DNA of 7,043 bases from Cellulomonadaceae bacterium (GCA_031283115.1 JAITCK010000207.1:1-7043); one strand, 5' to 3'. Shown: positions 1-7,043, numbered from the stretch's first letter. Program-made: numbers and translations. Notes: generated by a model from the letters alone, not told the origin.

Positions 1-764
1 AAGGGAAGGTCCGGGTTGAAGAGGCCAGATTCTGCATACTGTTTGACCATCCAGCCGTCTTTGGCGTAGCCGGGAACCAGGATGGCGCCGTCGTTGAGGG
101 ACTTAGAATTGTCGATGATGGCGGCCAGGTTCAGGTCTGATACGGCCCCGCGGCCTTCGCAGCGCGGGCACATGCCGCCCAGGTAGACGCGCTGGCGCAC
201 AGCCTCTTTGACGGTGCGGCCACCCCGCTCCGTCGATGACATGCCTGACACGGTGGTGGTGGGGATGTTGAAGGAGAAGGCTGTAGGTGGGCCGATGTGC
301 GGTTGACCTAGCGACGAAAACAGGACGCGCAGCATGGCGTGGGCGTCGGTGGCCGTGCCTACTGTGGAGCGGGGGTTGGCACCCAGGCGGTCTTGGTCGA
401 CGATGATGGCCGGGGTGAGGCCGTCGATACGGTCAACATCAGGCCGCGGGATGGACGGCATGAACCCTTGCAGGAAGGCCGGGTAGGTTTGGTCGATGAG
501 CCGTTTAGATTCGGCGGCGATAGTGTCAAAAACGAGCGACGTTTTACCTGAACCAGACACGCCCGTGAACACGGTGAGGCGACGTTTGGGAATGTCTACG
601 TCAATGCCGTGCAGGTTGTTGACGCGGGCGCCGCGCACGGTGATGGCGTCGTGCAAACTGGCGGGGCTGCTGTCGTCGCCGAGGGGTATAGCGGCGGAAG
701 GTGTGGTGACGGAAGAGGTTGTGGTGGAAGTGGTGCTGCCGGTCGGGCGGCTGGCTGAGGTCAC
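1..764 (-). CDS. UvrA-like ABC ATPase (non-canonical excinuclease subunit A paralogue), N-terminal part
   Basis: This is an open frame that runs off the left edge; 254 N-terminal residues are visible. The Walker A motif GVSGSGKT lies at residues 68-75. It is followed by the UvrA-type stretch IIVDQDRLGANPRSTVGT (about 120-137), then FSFN, and a CPRCEGRG zinc motif with C199 and C202. Canonical UvrA has about 245 residues between Walker A and the equivalent CPxC, but here there are about 125. This fits loss of the UvrB-binding domain, and the first CxxC pair of that zinc finger is also absent. These traits match the shorter UvrA-like proteins often labelled UvrA or DrrC-like, which are linked to drug tolerance or DNA binding rather than proven excision repair. 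The GTG start at 764 is the only start codon after the in-frame TAG that lies upstream; its ribosome site is weak (GGGCAA). It follows the degV stop by 19 nt, so it is probably co-transcribed. The signature motif and second ATPase half lie outside the window. Confidence 0.88.
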   Translation of the reverse strand, partial: MTSASRPTGSTTSTTTSSVTTPSAAIPLGDDSSPASLHDAITVRGARVNNLHGIDVDIPKRRLTVFTGVSGSGKTSLVFDTIAAESKRLIDQTYPAFLQGFMPSIPRPDVDRIDGLTPAIIVDQDRLGANPRSTVGTATDAHAMLRVLFSSLGQPHIGPPTAFSFNIPTTTVSGMSSTERGGRTVKEAVRQRVYLGGMCPRCEGRGAVSDLNLAAIIDNSKSLNDGAILVPGYAKDGWMVKQYAESGLFNPDLP

Positions 765-783
765 TTGCCCACTGTATAACCGA

Positions 784-1701
784 TTAGTGCTGGTGGTCGC
801 CTAGGTCGGCTAGGGCGATGGTGAGGGTGTCAGGGCCGGTATGGACGGCTAAGGCGGGGCTCAACGCGGAAACGACGGGGGTCACGCTGCAGGCTTCAGC
901 GATGAGGGCAGCCACAGTTTCTGCTCGGGCGCGAGACCCCACATAGTGCACGGCAATCGCCGGGTTGACCATCGGTGCGGCAGCCTCCACAGTCAAGGCC
1001 AGCAGCCGGGCGGGCACAGCCGCCCGCGACCGTACCCGTGTCAGCGCGTGAATACGGCCCTCATCCACGGTGAGAATAGGGCGCACACCCAAGGCCGCCC
1101 CCAAGGCGGCAGCAGCAGCAGAAAGCCTGCCTCCCCGGCGCAGATGGTCGAGGGAATCCACACCAAACAGCACCCGCGACGCGGCTGCCACGTGGGAGGC
1201 CCGTGCTGCCACATGGTCGGCATCGCATCCGGCGGCGGCACATTGAGCGGCAGCCTGCGCTGCAAAACCCAACGCACCAGCGGACGTCATCGAATCGACC
1301 ACCCGCACCGGCAGCATGGCCCGTTTGCTGGCGTGTGACGCCGACGCCACCGTGCCTGACAGGCCTGACGAAATGTGCACAGACACTACGGCCCGCGCCC
1401 CCGCATCGGCGGCCTGCCGGTAGGCGGCCAGGAAAGCATCGGGCGGGGGTTGCGACGTGGACAAGGTTTGGCCTGCACTGAGGCGGGCCGCCACGTCGTC
1501 TGCCGTGCAGTCCACGCCTTCGCGCATAGTCCCATCAGGGGTAACTACCAGGCAGGGCACCGCCGTCACCCCGTCAGGGGCGACAGCGAAGGAGGCTGTC
1601 GAATCGGTGACCACCACTACCTGCGGGCGCGAGTCACGGTCGGAGGGTGGGGCCTGTGTAGCGCCTGCACCCCCCGACCGTGGCCACGGGAAAAATCTCA
1701 C
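784..1701 (-). CDS. DegV family fatty-acid-binding protein
   Basis: The product is 305 residues, complete, and close to the family's usual 280 or so. DegV/FakB proteins bind a single fatty acid between two domains; in Firmicutes they present it to the kinase FakA. Visible family motifs are TDSTASF (32-38), TSQP (82-85), SSGLSGT (111-117), VDSMTSAG (135-142), LDHLRRGGR (184-192), LGVRPIL (204-210) and HTGP (287-290). The first 26 residues are a Pro/Arg/Ser-rich extension before the first beta strand. The GTG start at 1701 overlaps the glgP stop as GTGA, so translational coupling is likely. No Shine-Dalgarno site is seen before it. Later GTG codons around residues 29-30 are a less likely alternative, because starting there would clip the first strand. 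No FakA-like kinase is in the window, so the ligand and partner are unknown. The protein should be cytosolic; it has no signal peptide or membrane segment. Confidence 0.9.
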   Translation of the reverse strand: MRFFPWPRSGGAGATQAPPSDRDSRPQVVVVTDSTASFAVAPDGVTAVPCLVVTPDGTMREGVDCTADDVAARLSAGQTLSTSQPPPDAFLAAYRQAADAGARAVVSVHISSGLSGTVASASHASKRAMLPVRVVDSMTSAGALGFAAQAAAQCAAAGCDADHVAARASHVAAASRVLFGVDSLDHLRRGGRLSAAAAALGAALGVRPILTVDEGRIHALTRVRSRAAVPARLLALTVEAAAPMVNPAIAVHYVGSRARAETVAALIAEACSVTPVVSALSPALAVHTGPDTLTIALADLGDHQH

Positions 1702-4196
1702 GGGATGAGCTGTGAGATCGGTACCGGTTTAGCCTGCCAGATACGGTCCAAGTAGTCCTGCATGGACCGGTCGGAACTGAAGAAGCCGCTGCGGGCCACG
1801 TTGAGTACGGCCTTGCGGCTCCACTCGTCGGCGTCGCCGTAGGCCTCATCGACGCGGGCTTGGGCGTCAAGGTAGGCCTGGTAGTCGGCCAGCACCATGA
1901 AGCGGTCTTCGTGGAGCAGGTTGGACACGATGGGCTCGAAGGTTGACCGGTCGCCGTCGGAGAAAGTACCCGATGCGATGAGGTCGAGTGCCCGGCGTAG
2001 CGACGTGTTGGACTCGTAGTAGCCGGCAGGCCGGTAGCCCTGGTCTTCCAGGGCGGCCGCTTCCGGTTCCGTCATACCGAAGAGGAAGAAGTTGTCGTCC
2101 CCCACGAGTTGACGGATTTCTACGTTGGCGCCGTCGTCGGTTCCGATGGTGAGCGCACCGTTGAGAGCAAACTTCATGTTGCCTGTACCGGACGCTTCTT
2201 TACCGGCCAAGGAAATCTGTTCCGACAGGTCAGCGGCTGGAATAAGGGTTTCAGCGACGGTGACGTTGTAGTTGGCGGGGAAGGCGATGCGCAGCACCTT
2301 GCTGGCGATGGGGTGGGTGTTGACCACCTTGGCCACATGGTTGATGAGCGCAATAATCTCTTTGGCCATGACGTAGCCGGGTGCAGCCTTGGCCCCGAAC
2401 ACAACGGTGCGCGGCACTACCGTGGACACGTCCACTTGGCCGGAAACAATCTTGTCGAAGGTTGTCACCACGTGCAGCAGTTTGAGCATCTGCCGCTTGT
2501 ATTCGTGCAGACGTTTGACCATGACGTCCAGCATGGTGTTGGGGTCGATGTCGATGCCGTCACGTTTGGCCAGGAACTCGACTAGGCGGGTCTTGTTGGC
2601 GGCCTTGACTTCACGGAAGAGCCGACGAAACTCGGCATCGTCGGCCAAAGGCTCCAGTTTGCGCAACTGGTCAAGGTCGGTAATCCACTGCGGCCCGATG
2701 GCGTCCGTAATGAGTGTGGACAGGTTGGGGTTGGCCAGGCGAATGAATCGCCGCGGCGTGACACCGTTGGTGACGTTAGTGAACTTCTCCGGCCACAGTT
2801 TGGCAAAGTCGACCAGAACCTTGTCACGCAGCAGTTGCGAATGAAGTTCAGCGACACCGTTGACTTTCTTTGACGCGACCGCCGCCAGGTAGGCCATACG
2901 CACGGCCCGCACCGGATATTCGGCGATGATGGACATGCCGCGAATGGTCAACTCGTCGGCGCCGGTGGTTCGCAGTTCTTCAAGGAATTTCTCGTTGATC
3001 TGGTAGATGATCTCCATGTGACGCGGCAGCAGGCGTTGAAGCAGCTCGACCGGCCACACTTCCAAAGCCTCCGGCAGCAGGGTGTGGCAGGTGTAGGCGA
3101 ACACCTTTTGCGTAACCGCCCAGGCTTCCGCCCAATCCCAACCTTTTTCATCCATGAGGATGCGCATGAGTTCAGGTACAGCGATCACCGGGTGGGTGTC
3201 GTTGAGTTGGAAGGTGATGCTGTCTTCGAACTTGTGGGCGTCAAACTCTTTGCAAATGCGGTAGACAAAGTCGTGCAGGGAGGCGGCCACAAAGAAGTAC
3301 TGCTGCTGCAACCGCAACTCTTTACCTTGCGGGGTGGAGTCCTCCGGGTAAAGCACCTTGGAAATGTTTTCCGCGAAAGTTTGGGCGCGCACGGCGTCCA
3401 CGTAGTCGCCGTAGTTGAAGATTTTGAGGTCAAACCCGTGCGAGGCCCGGGCAGACCACAGGCGCAGCGTGTTGACGCGGCCATTCTCAAAGCCGGGCAC
3501 CATGTAGTTGTAAGGCACGGCCCGCACCGACCAGTCAGGGATCCAGCGGGTGCGCTGGCGGCCGTCATCGTCGGTGTAACGCTCAGTGCTGCCACCATAG
3601 TTGATGTTGACAGCCTGGTCAGGGCGGACAATCTCCCAGGGGTTGCCGTTGTTGAGCCAGGCGTCCGGCTCTTCTACCTGGCGGCCATCGACGAAGGTTT
3701 GACGGAAAATGCCGTACTCGTAGCGGATGCCGTAACCGATGGCGGGAATGTCTAGGGTGGCCAGGGAGTCGATGAAGCAGGCGGCTAGGCGGCCCAAACC
3801 GCCGTTACCTAGGCCTGGTTCTGTCTCTACTTCACGCAGGTCTTCCAGGGATAGGCCCAGTTCTGCCAGGCCTTGTTCAGCAATGTCAACCAGGTCGGCG
3901 GCGATGAGGTTGTTGTCGAGTTGGCGGCCCAGCAAATATTCAGCCGACAGGTAGGCGACGCCCTTAGCCTGCGACCGGTACTGCTCCGTGGCGGTGGTGT
4001 TCCAGCGGGCTGTCAGGTAGGCACGCACGGTGCGAGCCAAGGCCACATACTTGTCGTTGGGGGTGGCTCGGTCAAGGGTGGTGCCCTGCGTGTACGTCAG
4101 TTCGCGCAGAAACTGGCGGCAAAAACCTTTGACGTCGTGCGCGGGGCGCGCAATCTTGTAGGGAAGAAGTTGGTCGTCTACTGAGTTCTCTGTCAC
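1698..4196 (-). CDS. glgP: Glycogen/maltodextrin phosphorylase (GH/GT35, PLP-dependent)
   Basis: This enzyme phosphorolyses alpha-1,4-glucan from the non-reducing end, giving glucose-1-phosphate in the cytosol. I place the start at the GTG at 4196 (832 residues). The longer frame to the ATG at 4280 would add 28 residues unlike the family and overlap the divergent gene. Numbering from the GTG, the conserved motifs are YLSAEYLLGR (82-91), EPGLGNGGLGRL (126-137), NDTHP (332-336), TNGVTPRRF (476-484) and KRLHEYKRQ (561-569). The PLP-site signature EASGTGNMKFALN carries the cofactor lysine at K675. All expected catalytic blocks are present and the length fits bacterial enzymes (about 800-840 residues). 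No phosphorylatable regulatory N-terminal peptide of the muscle type is seen. A TACTCT box ending 7 nt before the GTG suggests a leaderless message. It is the first gene of the glgP-degV-uvrA-like unit. Glycogen and maltodextrin preference (GlgP or MalP) cannot be separated from sequence alone. Confidence 0.96.
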   Translation of the reverse strand: MTENSVDDQLLPYKIARPAHDVKGFCRQFLRELTYTQGTTLDRATPNDKYVALARTVRAYLTARWNTTATEQYRSQAKGVAYLSAEYLLGRQLDNNLIAADLVDIAEQGLAELGLSLEDLREVETEPGLGNGGLGRLAACFIDSLATLDIPAIGYGIRYEYGIFRQTFVDGRQVEEPDAWLNNGNPWEIVRPDQAVNINYGGSTERYTDDDGRQRTRWIPDWSVRAVPYNYMVPGFENGRVNTLRLWSARASHGFDLKIFNYGDYVDAVRAQTFAENISKVLYPEDSTPQGKELRLQQQYFFVAASLHDFVYRICKEFDAHKFEDSITFQLNDTHPVIAVPELMRILMDEKGWDWAEAWAVTQKVFAYTCHTLLPEALEVWPVELLQRLLPRHMEIIYQINEKFLEELRTTGADELTIRGMSIIAEYPVRAVRMAYLAAVASKKVNGVAELHSQLLRDKVLVDFAKLWPEKFTNVTNGVTPRRFIRLANPNLSTLITDAIGPQWITDLDQLRKLEPLADDAEFRRLFREVKAANKTRLVEFLAKRDGIDIDPNTMLDVMVKRLHEYKRQMLKLLHVVTTFDKIVSGQVDVSTVVPRTVVFGAKAAPGYVMAKEIIALINHVAKVVNTHPIASKVLRIAFPANYNVTVAETLIPAADLSEQISLAGKEASGTGNMKFALNGALTIGTDDGANVEIRQLVGDDNFFLFGMTEPEAAALEDQGYRPAGYYESNTSLRRALDLIASGTFSDGDRSTFEPIVSNLLHEDRFMVLADYQAYLDAQARVDEAYGDADEWSRKAVLNVARSGFFSSDRSMQDYLDRIWQAKPVPISQLIP

Positions 4197-4203
4197 GGGC
4201 CTG

Positions 4204-4209
4204 AGAGTA
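4204..4209 (-). promoter_or_regulatory. Candidate -10 box of glgP
   Basis: The minus strand reads TACTCT, which fits the actinobacterial TANNNT -10 pattern. It ends exactly 7 nt before the GTG at 4196, so a transcript would begin at or next to the start codon. Leaderless messages of this geometry are common in actinobacteria. No -35 consensus is visible at the expected distance. The assignment is an inference from position and pattern only. Confidence 0.35.
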
Positions 4210-4225
4210 CCGCGCCCCAGCGGTC

Positions 4226-4252
4226 GCCACGCCGAGCCAGGCGCGGCGTGGC
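4226..4252. repeat. Perfect 9-bp inverted repeat in the divergent spacer
   Basis: GCCACGCCG (4226-4234) and CGGCGTGGC (4244-4252) are exact reverse complements separated by 9 nt. The element sits in the middle of the 68-bp spacer between glgP and the DUF1622 gene and covers the -35 side of both candidate promoters. That is where a repressor operator for both genes would lie. No T-run follows it in either direction, so a terminator is unlikely. I do not recognise the regulator family, and a GC-rich spacer can give such arms by chance. Confidence 0.5.
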
Positions 4253-4257
4253 ACGAT
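4252..4257 (+). promoter_or_regulatory. Candidate -10 box of the DUF1622 gene
   Basis: The hexamer CACGAT is a weak match to TANNNT (first base differs). It ends 7 nt before the ATG at 4265, mirroring the leaderless geometry on the glgP side. It overlaps the last base of the inverted repeat. No -35 match is seen, so the call is tentative. Confidence 0.2.
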
Positions 4258-4264
4258 AGGCCAC

Positions 4265-4684
4265 ATGAGTGTTCATTCACTGTTTGAGGTTGTGGCGGTC
4301 GCCTTCGAGTTTGTGGGGGTTGCCGCCCTTGCCGTAGGTTTCGTTGTTGCCTGCCTGCTGTCGGTCAACACATGGAACCGCAGCCATGATGGTGGGGCGG
4401 CTTTCCGCACTCTGCGGGAGAGTTTCGGCGGCATCATTTTGTTGGGCCTGGAAATCCTGGTCGCCGCCGACCTGGTCAAAACGGTCACGTCAAGCCCAAC
4501 CCTTACTGACGTGCTTGTTCTTGCCCTCATTGTGCTTATCCGCACCGTGCTGAGTTTCTCCCTGCAAACCGAGATTGAGGGGGTCGCCCCTTGGCGCCGC
4601 GCCCTGGTCACCGGCCCTCACATCATCGCTCACGCTGCCCGCCCCCAGGAGGCCCACCCCAGGGGGTCAGAGCCGTCAGCGTGA
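4265..4684 (+). CDS. DUF1622 family small membrane protein
   Basis: The product has 139 residues with three hydrophobic segments at about 9-33, 54-72 and 80-98. The second and third carry the family's recognisable blocks, GIILLGLEILVAADL (56-70) and LVLALIVLIRTVLSFSL (84-100), followed by a conserved acidic EIEG (103-106). DUF1622 proteins are integral inner-membrane proteins of unknown function; I do not assign one. After residue 110 the tail is basic and Pro/Ala-rich, unconserved, and probably cytoplasmic. The ATG at 4265 lies 68 nt from the opposed glgP start. No good Shine-Dalgarno site precedes it, so translation may be leaderless. The gene stands alone on the plus strand and converges with the JetC-like gene, whose stop is 88 nt away. 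Confidence 0.88.
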   Translation: MSVHSLFEVVAVAFEFVGVAALAVGFVVACLLSVNTWNRSHDGGAAFRTLRESFGGIILLGLEILVAADLVKTVTSSPTLTDVLVLALIVLIRTVLSFSLQTEIEGVAPWRRALVTGPHIIAHAARPQEAHPRGSEPSA

Positions 4685-4717
4685 ACCGTTAGGCCGTTGT
4701 CGTGAAGTTGTCAGGGC

Positions 4718-4765
4718 CGTCAGTTTGTCTGATCGTCAGTTTGTCTGATCGTCAGTTTGTCTGGT
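4718..4765. repeat. Three tandem 16-bp repeats between convergent genes
   Basis: The unit CGTCAGTTTGTCTGAT occurs head to tail at 4718-4733, 4734-4749 and 4750-4765. The third copy differs at one base (A to G at 4764). The array fills most of the 88-bp spacer 4685-4772 and ends 7 nt before the jetC-like stop codon. Each junction contains a short CTGA-TCG-TCAG palindrome, too small for a convincing hairpin. The rest of the spacer shows no hairpin plus T-run terminator on either strand. The array may be a slippage product, a protein-binding site, or part of the 3' end of either message; nothing here decides among these. Confidence 0.9.
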
Positions 4766-4772
4766 CGGTCGT

Positions 4773-7043
4773 CTAGGCCGCTGTCGTCAGGTCGTCTGGC
4801 ACACCGACAACGGCTTTGGCGCGGCTGCGACCCGCAGCATCTTTGACGACAACGTAACTGGCATCGACGTGGGGTTCCAGGGCGGAAACCTTGTCGTTGG
4901 GGGCGCCGACCACCAGTTGGAAGCCCAGGCCCCTCCAGGCGCCGATGGCTCGACCGGAGAATTGGGCGTCGGCTTTGATGAGGGCTTCATCCAGAAAAAC
5001 GGGGGCGTAGCGGGGGCGGTCGGCTCCGGCGTCGCCCAGTTGGTAACGCAGGGCAGCACCGACGATGAAGGCGACGAGTTCTTGGGATTCGCCACCGGAT
5101 TTTTCGCCGATGTGGTCGTAGAGGGCGACATGGTTGCCGTCCAGGTCCACTTTTTCGGCGGACAGACGGACGTGGCGGCGCACGTCGATAAGGTCGGCCC
5201 GGTCGGGGCTGCCAGGCCGGATGCGGTCAACGAGGCGGGCCATGCGAGCGTAACGCTGTTCGCGTTCTTCATCGCTGGCGTCGGTTTGCAGTAGGGCTCG
5301 CAGGTCGCGGAGGTCTTTGCGGAAGCGGGCCACCACCGTGGATTGGACACGGCTGGCGTCGATACGCAGGCGGTGGCCGTCATCGGCGAAGGGCAGGGTG
5401 GCGAGAATCTGGTTGATGGGGTCGATGCGTTCGGTGATTTCTCGCAGGGATCGGGAGATGGTGGCTTCGAGTTCAGTGAGGTCGGCGCCTGACATGCGCA
5501 GCAGGGACCGCCGCCATTGGGCCTCCAACTGGTGTAGGCGCTCCGATTCCAGGGCGTCGAGGATGCGTTCGAAGTCCCGGTAGGAGGCGTCCGGGTCGGT
5601 GCCCAGGTTGGGGTCGGGCCAGCGGGCGACAAAGCCGGTAAAGATGGTCTGCAGGCTGCCCATGCCGGAATCGACGGCCAGGTGGGCTGATTCCCTGTCG
5701 TGGCGCAGGCGGCCGGACGCCCGGGACATGGCGGCGTCGAAGACGGCCAGACGTTCGTCGGGTGACAAGGTTTCAGTGGCAGGCCCGGCGACAGACGCAG
5801 CGGCAGGGTCTCCGTCGCTGCTGCCGTTTCCGTCGCTGCTGTCACTACCGTCAGGGCTGGCGGGCTGCTGGTCTGGGGTGACGGCGGCAGGGTCGTCGTT
5901 GAGGACGGCGTCCAGGTAGTCCTGTTGGGCGGCTGTCAGCAGGTCGCCTCGGTCGTCTGCGGCGTCGATGATGCCTTGGGCGGCGTCGACGTCGTCAGAG
6001 ACCCGTTCCCAGCAGGCGTGCAAGTCGATGGCCTGTTGGCGGGTGACACCCAAGTCGCCGTTGAGGGCGTCAATCTGGGTGTCGAGGGCGTCGGCGTGGT
6101 CGCGGAGTTCGTCCAGTTGGGGGCTGGCCTCGCGGGCCTGACTGATGACGTCATCCCAGCGGGCGACATCAGCACGGGCGGCCATCACATCCACGTCACC
6201 CCAGGTCAAACCGGTGACGATGCGGGCTGCTGCGGTCTGTTCTTCGACGGCGGTCAGGCCAAGTTCGGCGCCACGGAAGGCTTCGCTGGCCTGGCGCAGA
6301 CGGTCGCGGGCGGCTTCGATACGCCGGTCAAGGTCGGCTAGGTGGCGGGTGTTGGTGAAGCCGAGCACGTTGGCCCGCCCGTGGCCGCCATGCGCCCCCC
6401 TGGCTCCGGCGGACATTTGCCCGGTTCGAGTTAGGGCTTTAGCGTATTGGCTCAGGTGGGAGGCCTGGTCAACGCAGACGAAGGCGAACTGTTCGGCGAG
6501 GCGTTCCCGCAGCCAGCCGTCGAAGGGGCTGGCTGCAAACTCGAGGCGTCCCGGCAGGGTGCCCGGATCCAGTGCTGATGTTGACGACAGGTCGACGGGC
6601 ACGCCTTCGAAGCGAACCCGCACGTCAGATGGGACTGAGTCGATGGCTTGGCGGAAGCGGGCCAGGTGGGCCGTGTCCAGCAACACCGTGGTCGCAAAAC
6701 CGCCTAGGGCCAGATTGAAGGCTTCCCGCCAGGCCTCATGCTCGGTGCGCACTTCGATGAGTTCCCCGACAAAGGGGACATCTTTTTCGTTCAAGCCCGC
6801 AGCCTCGGCGAGGGCTAGGCGGGCGCGGTGGAGAACGGCGGGAATGTTGCCTCGCCGGGAGGCCAGGTCATCTCGTTCGGCGACGAGTTCCCGATGTGCC
6901 CGTTTGGCGTTCATGTCGGCGACAAGTTTGGCGTCGCGGTCGTCTTTGGCGGACTGTTTGAGTGTGGCATCGGCGAGGGTGGCCTGAGCGCGGGCCACCA
7001 CCCGGTCAAAGTCGGCGGAGGTGGCTGCCGTCTCCCCCAGCGT
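4773..7043 (-). CDS. jetC: MukB-like SMC ATPase, probable Wadjet JetC (MksB/EptC), C-terminal part
   Basis: The frame is open to the right edge; 756 C-terminal residues are visible, about two thirds of a JetC (roughly 1,100 residues). Counting from the edge, a coiled coil (about 1-60) leads into a hinge-like domain (66-230) with IPAVLHRAR, DVPFVGELIEV and LTRTGQ. A long coiled coil interrupted by a Ser/Asp/Gly-rich linker (389-425) follows, then the ATPase head. The head shows the ABC signature GEKSGGESQEL (S649), the Walker B FLDEALIKAD (D685, E686) and the late block GFQLVVGAPNDKVSALEPHV. JetC is the SMC subunit of Wadjet, which with JetA (kleisin) and JetB extrudes loops on small circular DNA that the JetD nuclease then cuts. 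The family is inferred from the head and hinge pattern. The N-terminal Walker A, JetA and JetB would lie off the right edge. JetD is not found after the stop. Another MukB/SbcC-like ATPase is the alternative. Confidence 0.78.
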   Translation of the reverse strand, partial: TLGETAATSADFDRVVARAQATLADATLKQSAKDDRDAKLVADMNAKRAHRELVAERDDLASRRGNIPAVLHRARLALAEAAGLNEKDVPFVGELIEVRTEHEAWREAFNLALGGFATTVLLDTAHLARFRQAIDSVPSDVRVRFEGVPVDLSSTSALDPGTLPGRLEFAASPFDGWLRERLAEQFAFVCVDQASHLSQYAKALTRTGQMSAGARGAHGGHGRANVLGFTNTRHLADLDRRIEAARDRLRQASEAFRGAELGLTAVEEQTAAARIVTGLTWGDVDVMAARADVARWDDVISQAREASPQLDELRDHADALDTQIDALNGDLGVTRQQAIDLHACWERVSDDVDAAQGIIDAADDRGDLLTAAQQDYLDAVLNDDPAAVTPDQQPASPDGSDSSDGNGSSDGDPAAASVAGPATETLSPDERLAVFDAAMSRASGRLRHDRESAHLAVDSGMGSLQTIFTGFVARWPDPNLGTDPDASYRDFERILDALESERLHQLEAQWRRSLLRMSGADLTELEATISRSLREITERIDPINQILATLPFADDGHRLRIDASRVQSTVVARFRKDLRDLRALLQTDASDEEREQRYARMARLVDRIRPGSPDRADLIDVRRHVRLSAEKVDLDGNHVALYDHIGEKSGGESQELVAFIVGAALRYQLGDAGADRPRYAPVFLDEALIKADAQFSGRAIGAWRGLGFQLVVGAPNDKVSALEPHVDASYVVVKDAAGRSRAKAVVGVPDDLTTAA
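5811..5841 (-). repeat. Intragenic 13-bp direct repeat encoding an SSDG-rich linker
   Basis: TCCGTCGCTGCTG occurs at 5811-5823 and again at 5829-5841, an 18-bp (six-codon) offset. On the coding strand it yields two SSDG copies within a stretch of Ser, Asp, Gly and Asn. The surrounding segment (about 5766-5880) is Pro/Ala/Ser/Asp-rich and probably disordered. It breaks the coiled coil of the JetC-like protein. In-frame expansion by slippage would explain it. Confidence 0.7.

Noticed and set aside
496..804. 102-residue plus-strand open frame
   Set aside because: It is antisense to the Walker A region of the UvrA-like gene and to the degV end, with no motif of its own.
3018..3755. 245-residue plus-strand open frame
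   Set aside because: It lies opposite conserved glgP catalytic blocks and has no family features; it is a shadow frame.
4197..4280. Longer glgP start at the ATG at 4280
   Set aside because: The extra 28 residues do not look like the family, would overlap the start of the divergent DUF1622 gene, and would read through the inverted repeat. The GTG at 4196 with a well-placed -10 box fits better.
4641..4676. CCCCC/GGGGG stem as a terminator for the DUF1622 gene
   Set aside because: It lies inside the coding sequence, the arms are short homopolymers, and no T-run follows.
4718..4765. CRISPR array
   Set aside because: The 16-bp units abut one another with no spacers.
6145..6987. 280-residue plus-strand open frame
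   Set aside because: It is antisense to the JetC-like gene, is Arg/Ser/Ala-rich with no recognisable motif, and is explained by the high GC content of the real gene.

Overview
The window comes from a high-GC genome with frequent GTG starts, tight gene packing and apparent leaderless start regions. The protein families also point to an actinobacterium (Actinomycetota). The sequence alone does not let me name a genus. About 97% of the window is coding.

Layout: positions 1-4196 hold three genes on the minus strand that look like one transcription unit. Read in transcription order they are glgP (glycogen/maltodextrin phosphorylase, complete), a DegV-family fatty-acid-binding protein (complete, joined to glgP by a GTGA stop/start overlap), and a UvrA-like ABC ATPase. 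The last follows after 19 nt and is cut by the left edge, so only its N-terminal 254 residues are visible. A 68-bp divergent spacer (4197-4264) carries a perfect 9-bp inverted repeat and a candidate -10 box facing each way. On the plus strand, 4265-4684 encodes a small DUF1622 membrane protein. An 88-bp convergent spacer (4685-4772) holds three tandem 16-bp repeats and no recognisable hairpin terminator. The rest (4773-7043, minus strand) is the C-terminal two thirds or so of a MukB-like SMC ATPase that best matches JetC of the Wadjet (MksB/EptC) plasmid-defence condensin. It is cut by the right edge.

How the genes relate: glgP supplies glucose-1-phosphate from storage glucan. The link to DegV and the UvrA-like ATPase is only genetic (shared transcript) and has no obvious biochemical logic. 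The JetC-like gene belongs to a separate locus whose remaining subunits (JetA, JetB) would lie to the right, outside the window. The nuclease subunit JetD, usually found right after jetC, is not there: a DUF1622 gene in the opposite orientation and the tandem repeats occupy that place. The main points for a second look are the apparently jetD-less end of this defence locus, the tandem repeat at that end, and the odd glgP-degV-uvrA-like unit.
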